Notes: generated from the letters alone by a model not told the origin. DNA of 37,884 nt from Chloroflexota bacterium (GCA_028874315.1 JAPPKM010000090.1:58108-95991), one strand, 5' to 3'; shown: positions 1 to 7,627, numbered from the stretch's first letter. Translations and numbers: made by a program.

Positions 1-107
1 TTTTTAAAATTTGAACTTGGCTGGCCGGTGGGTGATTGATTTTTTTTCTCTGGCCTTATTGGTTTGCGCCGGGGTGTATATATCTGGGGCGGGGCGCTGC
101 CGACTCC

Positions 108-125
108 GCGACGCATACGCGTCGC
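108..125 (-). terminator. GC hairpin after the downstream solute-binding protein gene
   Basis: A perfect 7-bp stem (GCGACGC/GCGTCGC) with a 4-nt loop sits 13 nt past the stop codon of the binding-protein gene that ends at 139. No U-tract follows on the minus strand, so this is a terminator candidate by position only. The rest of 1-138 is non-coding, AT-rich in its first 60 bases, and shows nothing else I can name. Confidence 0.35.
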
Positions 126-138
126 AGCGTTTACGCCG

Positions 139-1665
139 CTATGGGTAAACCGGCGTGCTGACGAACGGCTGCGGGCCGTCGTACGAGGACAGGTGCCGAA
201 CGCCCCAGTCCTGGCAAGCCTGCAAGGACTCTTCGGCGGTCTGCTCGCCAACCCAGCCCTTTTCGCCAAGCGCCCGGTGCTGCAGCCACCACTCCCGCCA
301 CGTGTTGAACGGGTAGAGGCTGCGGTTGTCCGGTCGGTCGGCGTAGACCTTGAGCCACTTCATCCCCTCCGGCGGCGGAGCCACGGAGGTCGGAGCGCCA
401 ATGGCGTCCCTGTGGACCGGCATGTGCCCTCGGTCGATACCGACGCGGCCCTGGTACTCCTCGCCTGCGAGGAACACCGCCAGCGCCGTCGACTGCTCGA
501 TCGAGCCGTCGCGCTCGGCGCTGTTGGTCACCAGGTCCGGCTGGTCGTTGGTGCTGTGGCCCGGCGGACCGCCGCGACCGGCGATCACTTCCGGCAACAG
601 CGTCCAGGTGAACCGGTCCTTGATACGCGGGACCGCAAACCCGGTCGAGTACACCCGGCCCGACGGCCAGATGCCGATCTTGCCGGCGGCAAACGGATTG
701 CCGAACTCGCCACCCAACTCCTTGACCTGGTCGGCCGGCGGCGACGTCTCGTGCACGAAGATCTTGTTGATCAGGTATTCCCAAGCCTCGCCAGCCTCGG
801 GCAGATCGTACATGGTCTTCGAAAGCGTGTCGTCGAACGGCTTGGCCATGCCGTTGGAGTACATCTGCGGCATGTACTGGAACTCGTAGTCGTCGCGCGC
901 CCAGGTGCCGTATGCCCCGGTGTCGGGGTTCGTCATCTTGGCGTCCCACTCCGTCCAGTCGTCCCAGGTCCACCCACCATCACTGTCCGGCAGGGTCACG
1001 CCTGCGCCCTCGGCCAGTGAGATGTTGGCCACAAACCCGCTGATCGCGAACTGGAACGGCATCCCGAACTGGGGGCCCGTCATCAGTTCCGGCTGCGGGA
1101 ACGAGTGGTCAATGTTGTTGAACGTGTACGCGTCCGGGAGGAAGTAGTAGTCCTCGGGGACGAAGTCGTCACGCTTGGCCAACTCGCCGGTGATTTCTGT
1201 GAAAGCGCCCTCTTCGTGGAAGCGCAGGAAGTCCGACTGCGAGAGCAACGCCACGTGCGGCGCCGTCCCGGCGGCAAACTGAATCGCCAGGCTGTCGATC
1301 AGGTTGGCGGCCGGTTCCAGCTTCACAAAGATGTCCGGTCGCTTCTCGGCGAAGCGCGCCAAACCCCACTGCATGGCCGCGCCACGCGGGCCGGCGGTGT
1401 GGTCCGTAACGAACCGGATTTCGACGTTCTCCATCGTCATCGGCTGCTCGGTCATCGCCGCTGCCGGAGCCGCCGCTGCCGGAGCTGCCGCTGCCGGAGC
1501 TGCTGCCGCCGCCGGAGCTGCCGCCGGAGCCGCAGCCTGCTGGGGTGCAGGTGCTGGCGCCGGAGCCGCCTCTTCCTCACCACACGCCGCCAGCATGACC
1601 GCCGACGTTGCGCCAATCCCCATTCCGGCGACAAAGCGCCGACGGGTCAGGGCTGGAATATGCAT
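139..1665 (-). CDS. ABC transporter extracellular solute-binding protein, Tat lipoprotein (copy 1)
   Basis: This 508-residue protein is a family 1 (MalE-like) periplasmic or surface binding protein of an ABC importer. The N-terminus MHIPALTRRRFVAGMGIG carries a twin-arginine motif, followed by a lipobox-like LAACGE, so export as a folded lipoprotein is expected. An Ala/Pro-rich linker (about residues 34-72) leads into the binding domain. The ATG at 1665 is preceded by GGAGGAGA at good spacing. It is the downstream member of a tandem pair with the gene at 2092-3582. Bases 470-1361 are identical to 2423-3314, while the signal/linker and the C-terminal ~110 residues differ. No permease or ATPase gene is in the window; they may lie to the left. 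The substrate cannot be told from sequence; sugars or oligosaccharides are usual for the family. Confidence 0.92.
   Translation of the reverse strand: MHIPALTRRRFVAGMGIGATSAVMLAACGEEEAAPAPAPAPQQAAAPAAAPAAAAAPAAAAPAAAAPAAAMTEQPMTMENVEIRFVTDHTAGPRGAAMQWGLARFAEKRPDIFVKLEPAANLIDSLAIQFAAGTAPHVALLSQSDFLRFHEEGAFTEITGELAKRDDFVPEDYYFLPDAYTFNNIDHSFPQPELMTGPQFGMPFQFAISGFVANISLAEGAGVTLPDSDGGWTWDDWTEWDAKMTNPDTGAYGTWARDDYEFQYMPQMYSNGMAKPFDDTLSKTMYDLPEAGEAWEYLINKIFVHETSPPADQVKELGGEFGNPFAAGKIGIWPSGRVYSTGFAVPRIKDRFTWTLLPEVIAGRGGPPGHSTNDQPDLVTNSAERDGSIEQSTALAVFLAGEEYQGRVGIDRGHMPVHRDAIGAPTSVAPPPEGMKWLKVYADRPDNRSLYPFNTWREWWLQHRALGEKGWVGEQTAEESLQACQDWGVRHLSSYDGPQPFVSTPVYP
470..1361. repeat. Direct repeat copy A: 892-bp identical tract
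   Basis: This tract matches 2423-3314 without a visible mismatch at an offset of exactly 1953 bases. Just outside it the two genes differ, for example at 465, 466 and 469 against 2418, 2419 and 2422, and at 1362 against 3315. Identity that includes synonymous sites, inside more diverged flanks, suggests recent gene conversion between the tandem copies. Confidence 0.9.
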
Positions 1666-1802
1666 ACCCTTCTCCTCCGCCCCCGCCAGACTCCGTCCCC
1701 TGGGGGCCTAGCTGACCTCAATACCACCCTCGGGAACCTTCCGTGCGGAGTGCACAGCCCGAAAGCATGCAGTGGCCAGCGACATTCGCTCGCGTACGGT
1801 GC

Positions 1803-1831
1803 GATATCTGGCGCAGCCGTGTCAAGTGATT
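1803..1831 (-). promoter_or_regulatory. Candidate promoter block of binding-protein copy 1
   Basis: On the minus strand the block reads AATCACTTGACA, then 13 nt, then TATCGC. It lies about 155 nt upstream of the start codon at 1665. The same block sits at the same distance upstream of copy 2 (3721-3748), although the sequence between has diverged. TTGACA matches a sigma-70 -35 box, but the spacing to the TATC element is shorter than the usual 16-18 nt. The exact promoter architecture is therefore uncertain. Confidence 0.42.
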
Positions 1832-1888
1832 CTTGGGCCGCCCTCGATAGCCTGGCCCACGGTGGCAAACCTCGTCGATCGCCTTCCG

Positions 1889-2058
1889 CTATGACGTGCT
1901 GCTCGACGTCCCGCTGTCGCCTTCGTCAGCCGTCTGCACACCGGTCAGGGCCTCGCGCAGCCTTATCAGGGTTTCCCGCACCGCCCCGCGCACGTGACCA
2001 CGGGCCCTTCGCACGCCAACGCCCGGCCGGAGCGAACCCCGGCCGGGCGTTGGCGATT
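1889..2058 (-). pseudogene. Remnant of the small conserved gene found intact at 3787-4023
   Basis: Read on the minus strand, this stretch encodes RPGVGVRRARGHVRGAVRE and then TLIRLREAL. This aligns with RPQVGVGKAGGHMRSAVRE and AMISLREVL of the intact gene, and both end in similar Ser/Asp-rich tails (stop TAG at 1889-1891). The N-terminal third (start codon, His/Gly-rich part and first beta-strand) has no counterpart. Its place is taken by the GC hairpin at 2014-2055. No ATG start is available in frame; a GTG at 2014 could at most give a ~41-residue product. It occupies the same place relative to copy 1 of the binding-protein gene as the intact gene does to copy 2, so it is most simply a by-product of the tandem duplication. 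Confidence 0.55.
2014..2055 (-). terminator. Strong GC hairpin after binding-protein copy 2
   Basis: CGCCAACGCCCGGCC pairs perfectly with GGCCGGGCGTTGGCG. Two further G-C pairs give a 17-bp stem closing an 8-nt loop. It lies 36 nt past the stop codon at 2092. No U-tract follows. It overlaps the 5' part of the small-gene remnant. Confidence 0.5.
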
Positions 2059-2091
2059 CCGCGGCACTTAAACGCCGCGCGGTTTACGCCG

Positions 2092-3582
2092 CTATGGGTA
2101 AACCGGCGTCTCAACGTACGGCTTTGGACCGTCGTAGTCGGACAGGTGCCGGACACCCCAGTCCTGCATGGCCTGCAGGGACTCGGCCGGCGACTGCTCG
2201 CCAACCCAGCCCTTGGTGCCCAACGCCCGATTCTGCTGCCACCACTCTCGAAAGGTGCTGAACGGGTAGAGGCTGCGGTTGTCGGGGCGGTCGGCGTAGG
2301 CCTTCAGCCACTTCATGCCCTCCGGGGGCGGAGCGACGGAGGTCGGAGCGCCAATGGCTGCCCGGTGCACCGGCATGTGACCGCGGTCGATGCCGACGCG
2401 GCCCTGGTACTCCTCGCTCGCCAGGAACACCGCCAGCGCCGTCGACTGCTCGATCGAGCCGTCGCGCTCGGCGCTGTTGGTCACCAGGTCCGGCTGGTCG
2501 TTGGTGCTGTGGCCCGGCGGACCGCCGCGACCGGCGATCACTTCCGGCAACAGCGTCCAGGTGAACCGGTCCTTGATACGCGGGACCGCAAACCCGGTCG
2601 AGTACACCCGGCCCGACGGCCAGATGCCGATCTTGCCGGCGGCAAACGGATTGCCGAACTCGCCACCCAACTCCTTGACCTGGTCGGCCGGCGGCGACGT
2701 CTCGTGCACGAAGATCTTGTTGATCAGGTATTCCCAAGCCTCGCCAGCCTCGGGCAGATCGTACATGGTCTTCGAAAGCGTGTCGTCGAACGGCTTGGCC
2801 ATGCCGTTGGAGTACATCTGCGGCATGTACTGGAACTCGTAGTCGTCGCGCGCCCAGGTGCCGTATGCCCCGGTGTCGGGGTTCGTCATCTTGGCGTCCC
2901 ACTCCGTCCAGTCGTCCCAGGTCCACCCACCATCACTGTCCGGCAGGGTCACGCCTGCGCCCTCGGCCAGTGAGATGTTGGCCACAAACCCGCTGATCGC
3001 GAACTGGAACGGCATCCCGAACTGGGGGCCCGTCATCAGTTCCGGCTGCGGGAACGAGTGGTCAATGTTGTTGAACGTGTACGCGTCCGGGAGGAAGTAG
3101 TAGTCCTCGGGGACGAAGTCGTCACGCTTGGCCAACTCGCCGGTGATTTCTGTGAAAGCGCCCTCTTCGTGGAAGCGCAGGAAGTCCGACTGCGAGAGCA
3201 ACGCCACGTGCGGCGCCGTCCCGGCGGCAAACTGAATCGCCAGGCTGTCGATCAGGTTGGCGGCCGGTTCCAGCTTCACAAAGATGTCCGGTCGCTTCTC
3301 GGCGAAGCGCGCCAGGCCCCACTGCATCGCCGCGCCACGCGGACCGGCGGTGTGGTCTGTGACGAACCGGATTTCAGCGCTTTCCTTCTCCACCATCTGC
3401 TCGGGCATCGCCGTCGCCGCCGGGGCAGCAGCAGGTGCCGCCGCTGGCGCAGCCGCGGCGGGTGCCTCGGCCGCTGGCGCGTCGCTCTCGCTCTCACCGC
3501 AGGCGGCCAACAAAACCGCCGACGTTGCGCCAATCCCCATACCGGCGACAAAGCGCCGACGGGTCAGGGCTGGAATATCCAT
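2092..3582 (-). CDS. ABC transporter extracellular solute-binding protein, Tat lipoprotein (copy 2)
   Basis: This 496-residue paralogue of the gene at 139-1665 has the same architecture: Tat motif (MDIPALTRRRFVAGMG), lipobox-like LAACGES, a shorter Ala/Pro linker, and a family 1 solute-binding domain. A longer frame opens upstream, but the ATG at 3582 has GGAGGAGA at the right spacing and aligns exactly with the start of copy 1, so 3582 is chosen. About 297 residues in the middle are identical to copy 1 at the DNA level. Differences concentrate in the linker and the last ~110 residues (for example KAYADRPDNRS against KVYADRPDNRS, and TFREWWQQ against TWREWWLQ). Both copies keep intact frames, so both are probably functional, possibly with different ligand or partner preference. 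Confidence 0.92.
   Translation of the reverse strand: MDIPALTRRRFVAGMGIGATSAVLLAACGESESDAPAAEAPAAAAPAAAPAAAPAATAMPEQMVEKESAEIRFVTDHTAGPRGAAMQWGLARFAEKRPDIFVKLEPAANLIDSLAIQFAAGTAPHVALLSQSDFLRFHEEGAFTEITGELAKRDDFVPEDYYFLPDAYTFNNIDHSFPQPELMTGPQFGMPFQFAISGFVANISLAEGAGVTLPDSDGGWTWDDWTEWDAKMTNPDTGAYGTWARDDYEFQYMPQMYSNGMAKPFDDTLSKTMYDLPEAGEAWEYLINKIFVHETSPPADQVKELGGEFGNPFAAGKIGIWPSGRVYSTGFAVPRIKDRFTWTLLPEVIAGRGGPPGHSTNDQPDLVTNSAERDGSIEQSTALAVFLASEEYQGRVGIDRGHMPVHRAAIGAPTSVAPPPEGMKWLKAYADRPDNRSLYPFSTFREWWQQNRALGTKGWVGEQSPAESLQAMQDWGVRHLSDYDGPKPYVETPVYP
2423..3314. repeat. Direct repeat copy B: 892-bp identical tract
   Basis: This is the partner of 470-1361 in the tandem binding-protein duplication. 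It is identical by eye across the whole tract at an offset of 1953 bases. Confidence 0.9.
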
Positions 3583-3720
3583 ACCCAATCTCCTCCACCC
3601 CCGCCAGACGTGGTCCTCCGGGAGCCTAGCTGGCCTTACGCCGCCTCCTGCGATCTTCTGTGCGAATTGCGCAGCGCGAAAGCAAGCAGGGGCCAGCGAC
3701 ATTCACTTGAGCACGTTGTG

Positions 3721-3748
3721 ATATTCGGTTACGAAATGTCAAGTGATT
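3721..3748 (-). promoter_or_regulatory. Candidate promoter block of binding-protein copy 2
   Basis: AATCACTTGACA, 13 nt and TATCAC lie on the minus strand about 155 nt upstream of the start at 3582. This mirrors the block at 1803-1831. A second conserved block, GAATGTCGCTGGCC, lies between it and the gene in both copies (about 3691-3704; about 1777-1790 in copy 1). Conservation between diverged intergenic copies is the main evidence. The remaining bases of 3583-3786 hold nothing else I recognise. Confidence 0.42.
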
Positions 3749-3786
3749 GTCGAAACGCACTCGATATGCAGACCGCCGGTGCCGAA

Positions 3787-4023
3787 CTAGTCGATGTCGA
3801 TTCGTTCCGACCTGCTGTTTGTCGTGCCGTCGTCCCGCTCGTCAACGGCCTGAATCCCAGCGTCCAGGACCTCACGCAGGCTGATCATGGCTTCCCGCAC
3901 GGCGCTGCGCATATGCCCGCCGGCCTTGCCCACACCGACCTGCGGTCGATCGATCTCGATCGTGATGCGAATCGGTCCGGCATGAACATGACCGCCGGCG
4001 CCACCCTTCTCCTCGGTCGTCAT
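3787..4023 (-). CDS. Small conserved protein of unknown function, upstream of the binding-protein genes
   Basis: The product is 78 residues, starting MTTEEKGGAGGHVHAG. The ATG at 4023 is preceded by GAGGG with a 5-nt spacer; an ATG five codons upstream (4038) lacks such a site. An N-terminal Gly/His-rich piece is followed by a short strand-like GPIRITIEIDRP and a probable helix (HMRSAVREAMISLREVLDAG), then an acidic/polar tail. I do not recognise the family. That it is a real gene is supported by a homologous remnant at 1889-2058 with conserved protein sequence. It is co-oriented with, and 204 nt upstream of, the binding-protein gene, which has its own putative promoter. Confidence 0.6.
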   Translation of the reverse strand: MTTEEKGGAGGHVHAGPIRITIEIDRPQVGVGKAGGHMRSAVREAMISLREVLDAGIQAVDERDDGTTNSRSERIDID

Positions 4024-4161
4024 TCCGGCCCTCAGCATCGGGGAACAGGAACACTCAGTATAGCCACGAAATCGTGCGGTCCAGACTTCAGAGGCTCAAC
4101 GATGTCCCGCACGTCCGCGAGCGTCGCTCGTGTGTCTCGCCCGGCGAGCCGCACGCGCCGG

Positions 4162-4695
4162 CTAGGGCTGGAGGCCTGAACGCGGTGCCGCCCGAGCGCC
4201 GAAGGCACGGCCGCAATTCATGCAGAAGTTCGCCATCGAATCGTTGATTCCGCCACATGCGTCGCATTCGATACTGGCGGGCACCTGGGTCCCGCAGTTT
4301 GAGCAAAAGTTCGCACTCTCAGGATTGAGGTGGCTGCAGATCTGGCAGGCGCGCCGCCGATTCATGCCGGCCGTCGCGTGTCCCAGGCGTGCCTGGGCGC
4401 CGTCGCGGGCACTGGTGAGCTGCCGGGCATCCAGATCAAGGGTTTGGGACAACGCCTGGATGTCGTCTTCCGGCACAAACGTGATCTTCCCGGTCTCGAC
4501 GTCGCTTAGCCATGGCCGGTCCCGGCCGATCGCCGTCGCCACCTGCGCCTGTGTCAGGCCGTGCAGGCGACGCGCGGTGAAGATCAGACCGCCAAACGTC
4601 CCGCGGTCAATGTCGTGAAACGCACGCTTCTGTAGCTTTCGCCGCGCCACTGGCGACCGATCAAGCGCTCGCAAGCTCCAAGGCAACCCGAGCAT
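4162..4695 (-). CDS. XRE-family regulator with two C-terminal zinc ribbons
   Basis: The product is about 177 residues. The middle part (FTARRLHGLTQAQVATAIGR through SDVETGK) is a helix-turn-helix of the XRE/Cro type. The C-terminus carries two zinc ribbons, CQICSHLNPESANFCSNCG and CDACGGINDSMANFCMNCG, each with two CxxC pairs. An ATG at 4695 is used; a TTG at 4719 is the alternative, and neither has a clear ribosome binding site. DNA binding through the HTH and a zinc-structured C-terminus for protein contacts or sensing are inferred. The ribbon type (NPxxxxFCxNC) is the same as in the membrane protein at 7800-8699. An inverted repeat just upstream (4724-4751) is a candidate autoregulatory operator. 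A short hairpin around 4118-4130 follows the stop. Confidence 0.82.
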   Translation of the reverse strand: MLGLPWSLRALDRSPVARRKLQKRAFHDIDRGTFGGLIFTARRLHGLTQAQVATAIGRDRPWLSDVETGKITFVPEDDIQALSQTLDLDARQLTSARDGAQARLGHATAGMNRRRACQICSHLNPESANFCSNCGTQVPASIECDACGGINDSMANFCMNCGRAFGARAAPRSGLQP

Positions 4696-4723
4696 GACGC
4701 ACGTGGGTGGTCCCGGCAATTTC

Positions 4724-4751
4724 GGAACAAACGATCATCGAGAGTTGTTCC
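4724..4751. promoter_or_regulatory. Inverted repeat, candidate operator for the XRE regulator
   Basis: GGAACAA and TTGTTCC form a perfect 7-bp inverted repeat separated by 14 nt. The half-site centres are 21 bp apart, two helical turns. It lies 29 bp upstream of the regulator's start, in the gap to the LysM gene. Dimeric XRE proteins typically bind such sites; binding here is inferred. A second palindrome, TGTCGCGACA, is at 4784-4793. Confidence 0.42.
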
Positions 4752-4840
4752 AAATCTGATGAGCATGACGCGGATGCCAGAATTGTCGCGACATTACCGA
4801 TACATGCATCGGCGTTGGCCCGACCCTCGGCGACATCCGG

Positions 4841-5254
4841 TTACGGGATTGTAATTTCCTGACCGACCTGCAGCGCATCCGGATTCACGATTCGGTTCGC
4901 TTCCACCAGGTCGTCCACCGTGACGTTGAATCGGGTAGCAATGCCCGAAAGCGTGTCGCCGGTCTGCACGACATACACCGTAGCGGTGGGTGTTGGCGTG
5001 GGACGTGGGATCGGTGTGGCCGTGGGGGTAGGCGCCGGCGTGGGCGTGGCGATCACACTGTCAAAGGCAGCGTTGGGGTCATCAGGCGTGGGTGTGATCG
5101 CCGTCGCGGGGGTTGGCGTGGTCGCCACGGCGGGCGCCTCGTCGTCTCGCGGCCGCAGCAACACAACCCAGAGCAGAAACACGATAAAGGCCACGACCAG
5201 CAGACCAGCAATGAGCTCTCCCCCGCGGGCGAACGTGCTCTCTGAGTCCTGCAT
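4841..5254 (-). CDS. Membrane-anchored LysM domain protein
   Basis: The product is 137 residues. After a short cytoplasmic N-terminus (MQDSESTFARGGE) comes one transmembrane helix (LIAGLLVVAFIVFLLWVVLL, about residues 15-34). A Thr/Pro-rich spacer of TPTP/TATP repeats follows (about 48-90), then one C-terminal LysM domain (VYVVQTGDTLSGIATRFNV through LQVGQEITIP). LysM domains bind N-acetylglucosamine polymers, so the protein is expected to hold the cell envelope or an extracellular polysaccharide. ATG 5254 is chosen over an upstream frame extension because it begins just before the membrane helix and lies 17 nt after the UDP-glucose dehydrogenase stop. The two genes are probably co-transcribed. 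Confidence 0.85.
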   Translation of the reverse strand: MQDSESTFARGGELIAGLLVVAFIVFLLWVVLLRPRDDEAPAVATTPTPATAITPTPDDPNAAFDSVIATPTPAPTPTATPIPRPTPTPTATVYVVQTGDTLSGIATRFNVTVDDLVEANRIVNPDALQVGQEITIP

Positions 5255-5271
5255 CCCCGGATCCCCCGCGC

Positions 5272-6612
5272 CTACTCGGCCAACAGGTGCGCCGCGTGGC
5301 TTTCGACGCCCGACGCATGGCGCCCCATGCCGAAGTAACGGAAGCCAAGCTCTTCCATGCGCTCTGGATCGTAAAGGTTGCGGCCGTCCACCAGCACGTC
5401 CCCGCGCATAGCCTCGCGAACTGCCGCCCAGTCGAGCTCGCGAAACTCGTTCCACTCAGTGGCCAGCACAATGGCGTCCGCTCCGCTGGCGGCTTGCACC
5501 GCCGACGTGTCGAACCGAACCGAGCGCCCCAGCGCCGCACGCGCTTTCGCGGTCGCTACGGGATCGTACGCGCGAACCCGCGCGCCCTCGCCCGTGAGCA
5601 GGTGGGCAATCTCGATCGCCGGTGCGTCGCGCACATCGTCCGTATTCGGCTTGAACGACAGCCCGAGGATGGCGACCTCCCGTCCGCGCAACCCCCCGAG
5701 CGCCTCTCGCAGCTTGCGGACGGCCGAACGGCGCGCGTCCCGGTTGATCTCGATCACGGCACGCAGCAACTGCGGGTGCGCCCCGTGTACGGACCCCATG
5801 TGTTCCAATGCGCGCACGTCCTTTGGGAAACAGCTGCCGCCCCATCCCAGCCCAGCGTTCAGGTAAGCCGGACCAACGCGAGCATCCAGCCCCATGCCAT
5901 GGGCTACCACCTCAACGTCGGCGTCCAGCGCCTCGCAGATCGCGGCGATCTCGTTAATGAACGAGATACGCGTGGCCAGAAAGGCATTGGAGGCGTACTT
6001 GATCATCTCGGCCGTGCGCAGATCCGTCACGATCACGGGACAATCGAACGACCGGTACAGCTCGGCTACGCGCTCCGCGGCCGCGGCGTCGGACGACCCA
6101 ATCACGACCCGGTCCGGATGCAGGAAGTCCTGCACAGCCGTGCCTTCACGTTGAAACTCGGGATTGGAGACTACCGGGAACCGTCCATCGTCGGCCCGGT
6201 GCTCATGGATGATCCGCGAGATCAGGTCACTGGTCCCTATTGGCACGGTGCTCTTCGTGACGATGAGTGCACCTTCCGAGAGGACAGGCGCCAGGGCCAC
6301 CGCGGCACTATCCACGGCCAGCAGGCTGGCCTCGCCGGCGGCGCCGGTCGGCGTATCCACCGCAATGAATACGTACTCCCGCTCCGGGACCGCGGCGGAA
6401 TAGTCCGTGGTAAACGTTAGGCGCCCGGCCGCCACGTTGCGTGCAACGAGCGATTCGAGCCCCGGCTCATAAATCGGCACACGCCCGGCGTGCAGACCGG
6501 CAATCTTGTCTTCGTCGATATCCAGACACGCCACGTCGTGCCCCAAGTCGGCAAAACACGCGCCGACCGAGAGCCCCACATAGCCGGTCCCGACAATGCA
6601 GATGGCGCTCAT
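5272..6612 (-). CDS. ugd: UDP-glucose 6-dehydrogenase
   Basis: This 446-residue enzyme oxidises UDP-glucose to UDP-glucuronate with two NAD+, supplying precursors for surface polysaccharides. It starts MSAICIVGTGYVGLSVG, the N-terminal Rossmann nucleotide-binding motif. The catalytic cysteine is Cys261 in GWGGSCFPKD. The central dimerisation domain and the C-terminal UDP-binding domain (ILGLSFKPNTDDVRDAP) are both present, and the length is normal for the UDP-glucose/GDP-mannose dehydrogenase family. ATG 6612 begins directly at the Rossmann strand; an 18-residue upstream extension of the frame is not family-like. The LysM gene follows after 17 nt. Confidence 0.95.
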   Translation of the reverse strand: MSAICIVGTGYVGLSVGACFADLGHDVACLDIDEDKIAGLHAGRVPIYEPGLESLVARNVAAGRLTFTTDYSAAVPEREYVFIAVDTPTGAAGEASLLAVDSAAVALAPVLSEGALIVTKSTVPIGTSDLISRIIHEHRADDGRFPVVSNPEFQREGTAVQDFLHPDRVVIGSSDAAAAERVAELYRSFDCPVIVTDLRTAEMIKYASNAFLATRISFINEIAAICEALDADVEVVAHGMGLDARVGPAYLNAGLGWGGSCFPKDVRALEHMGSVHGAHPQLLRAVIEINRDARRSAVRKLREALGGLRGREVAILGLSFKPNTDDVRDAPAIEIAHLLTGEGARVRAYDPVATAKARAALGRSVRFDTSAVQAASGADAIVLATEWNEFRELDWAAVREAMRGDVLVDGRNLYDPERMEELGFRYFGMGRHASGVESHAAHLLAE

Positions 6613-6709
6613 GGACCGATCATCGCACGTGTCGACGCAGCCGCGATTCGAACCAGCGGCCGCCAAGTACTTGGAGTTCCGTCAGATTGCCCAGCAGGAC
6701 CTCCTGCGA

Positions 6710-6820
6710 CTAGCGCCTCTCATGCACACAGTTCTGAAAGAACCGCACGCCAATTGGATTGATGACTTCGAGGGACGCACGCTGCCGCTGCGCAGCGGCG
6801 TGCGTCTCATTGAGCGCCCC
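6710..6820 (-). pseudogene. Decayed zinc-ribbon tail of DUF4328-like copy 1, behind an in-frame TGA
   Basis: Translating on in the same frame past the TGA at 6821-6823 gives an untranslated tail ending VINPIGVRFFQNCVHERR and then TAG at 6710-6712. It aligns with DVMNPTTMRFCQNCARERR at the end of the intact paralogue (7800-8699). Of the four zinc-binding cysteines only the last remains; the others are Arg, Leu and Phe. A short palindrome (GCAGGACCTCCTGC, 6694-6707) follows. Confidence 0.7.
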
Positions 6821-7627
6821 TCAGCACTCAAACCTCGGCGTTGGCTCGGTCACCATGCGCGCGTGCCCGTCCTGCATCGCGTTGATGCAGGACATGGTGC
6901 GAACGAAGAAGATGGCTGCTATCACCAGGGCTGTGGCCGCAGCTAATTCGCCGAGGCCGCGAACCATCAGATAACTCGCTGCGGTTCCATTGTCGGTCCA
7001 CTGCCCACTGACAGTCGAGTTGGGCTCGGGTAGCGCGGAAAAGAAAGCCACGACCATCCAGCCAGCGAGGTAGGCTGCCCACCAAACAATGAGTCCGCCC
7101 CAAACACGCGGCCGCGTTTCAGTAGAGCCCCGCGCGCGACTGGCTACCCAGAGGCGGCGAAACACACCCAAGGGCAGAGTCAAGCTCAAGGTCGCGGCCA
7201 CAGCCATTGACACATAGAGGGCCACAGCCTGCGGATGGGTCAAAATCAGCCAGACGGAGGTCCAAACAAGCGCAGGGAATAGCAGAAGCAGCGGGGCGAT
7301 CGAGAATCCGGACGGCCAACGAGCACCAGGTACCGACAGCGCACGCAGGTTCGCCATGGAGCGAGTAAGCCAAAAGGTCAATGCGACAGCAGCGAGCGCC
7401 TTGGCGAGTATCCCCACGCCTGCGACCAATGCTAGATGGTCTCCCCAGCTGCGCACTCCCTGCGCCAATGCGTTATGCGTGTCTATTTGCTGATTCGTCA
7501 ACATGAAGGACAACGTGACGTTTGTCAGCCCGTAAGTCAGCCAGGCGAGCCCGAGCAGCAGAGTGGATAAGCCGACCAGTGCATAGATAACAAGGGCGCG
7601 ACGTCGGTTCGAGCGATAGGCGCCCAT
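6821..7627 (-). CDS. DUF4328-like multi-pass membrane protein, copy 1 (zinc ribbon lost)
   Basis: The product is 268 residues with about six transmembrane segments. It begins MGAYRSNRRRALVIYALVG and has the DUF4328-type pattern: a helix pair, a WLTRSMANLRAL-like loop, then LPLGVFRRLWVASRA and GGLIVWWAAYLAGWM. I assign the family by overall pattern, with moderate certainty. It is the last of three tandem paralogues (7800-8699 and 8863-9846). It stops at a TGA whose downstream sequence still shows a degenerate zinc ribbon. ATG 7627 is preferred over an adjacent TTG and aligns with the start of copy 2. Function unknown. Confidence 0.75.
   Translation of the reverse strand: MGAYRSNRRRALVIYALVGLSTLLLGLAWLTYGLTNVTLSFMLTNQQIDTHNALAQGVRSWGDHLALVAGVGILAKALAAVALTFWLTRSMANLRALSVPGARWPSGFSIAPLLLLFPALVWTSVWLILTHPQAVALYVSMAVAATLSLTLPLGVFRRLWVASRARGSTETRPRVWGGLIVWWAAYLAGWMVVAFFSALPEPNSTVSGQWTDNGTAASYLMVRGLGELAAATALVIAAIFFVRTMSCINAMQDGHARMVTEPTPRFEC

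Noticed and set aside
1105-2973. Long plus-strand frame (622 codons) opposite the binding-protein genes, with a sister at 64-1020
   Set aside because: It mirrors the minus-strand genes, is Arg/Val-rich with no domain, and crosses the intergenic region without a start signal; a GC-skew shadow.
4931-5127. Repetitive GGCGTGGG-type DNA
   Set aside because: It encodes the TPTP/TATP spacer of the LysM protein; an amino-acid-level repeat, not a DNA repeat element.
6640-6665. GATTCGAACC resembling a tRNA T-loop upstream of ugd
   Set aside because: No T-stem pairing and no acceptor stem could be formed on either strand; it is a 5-bp hairpin around a TTCGAA palindrome. In particular it is not a tRNA-Sec.
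6821-6823. TGA of DUF4328 copy 1 as a second selenocysteine codon
   Set aside because: It does not fall on a conserved Cys position, and three of four ribbon cysteines behind it are lost; decay explains it better.
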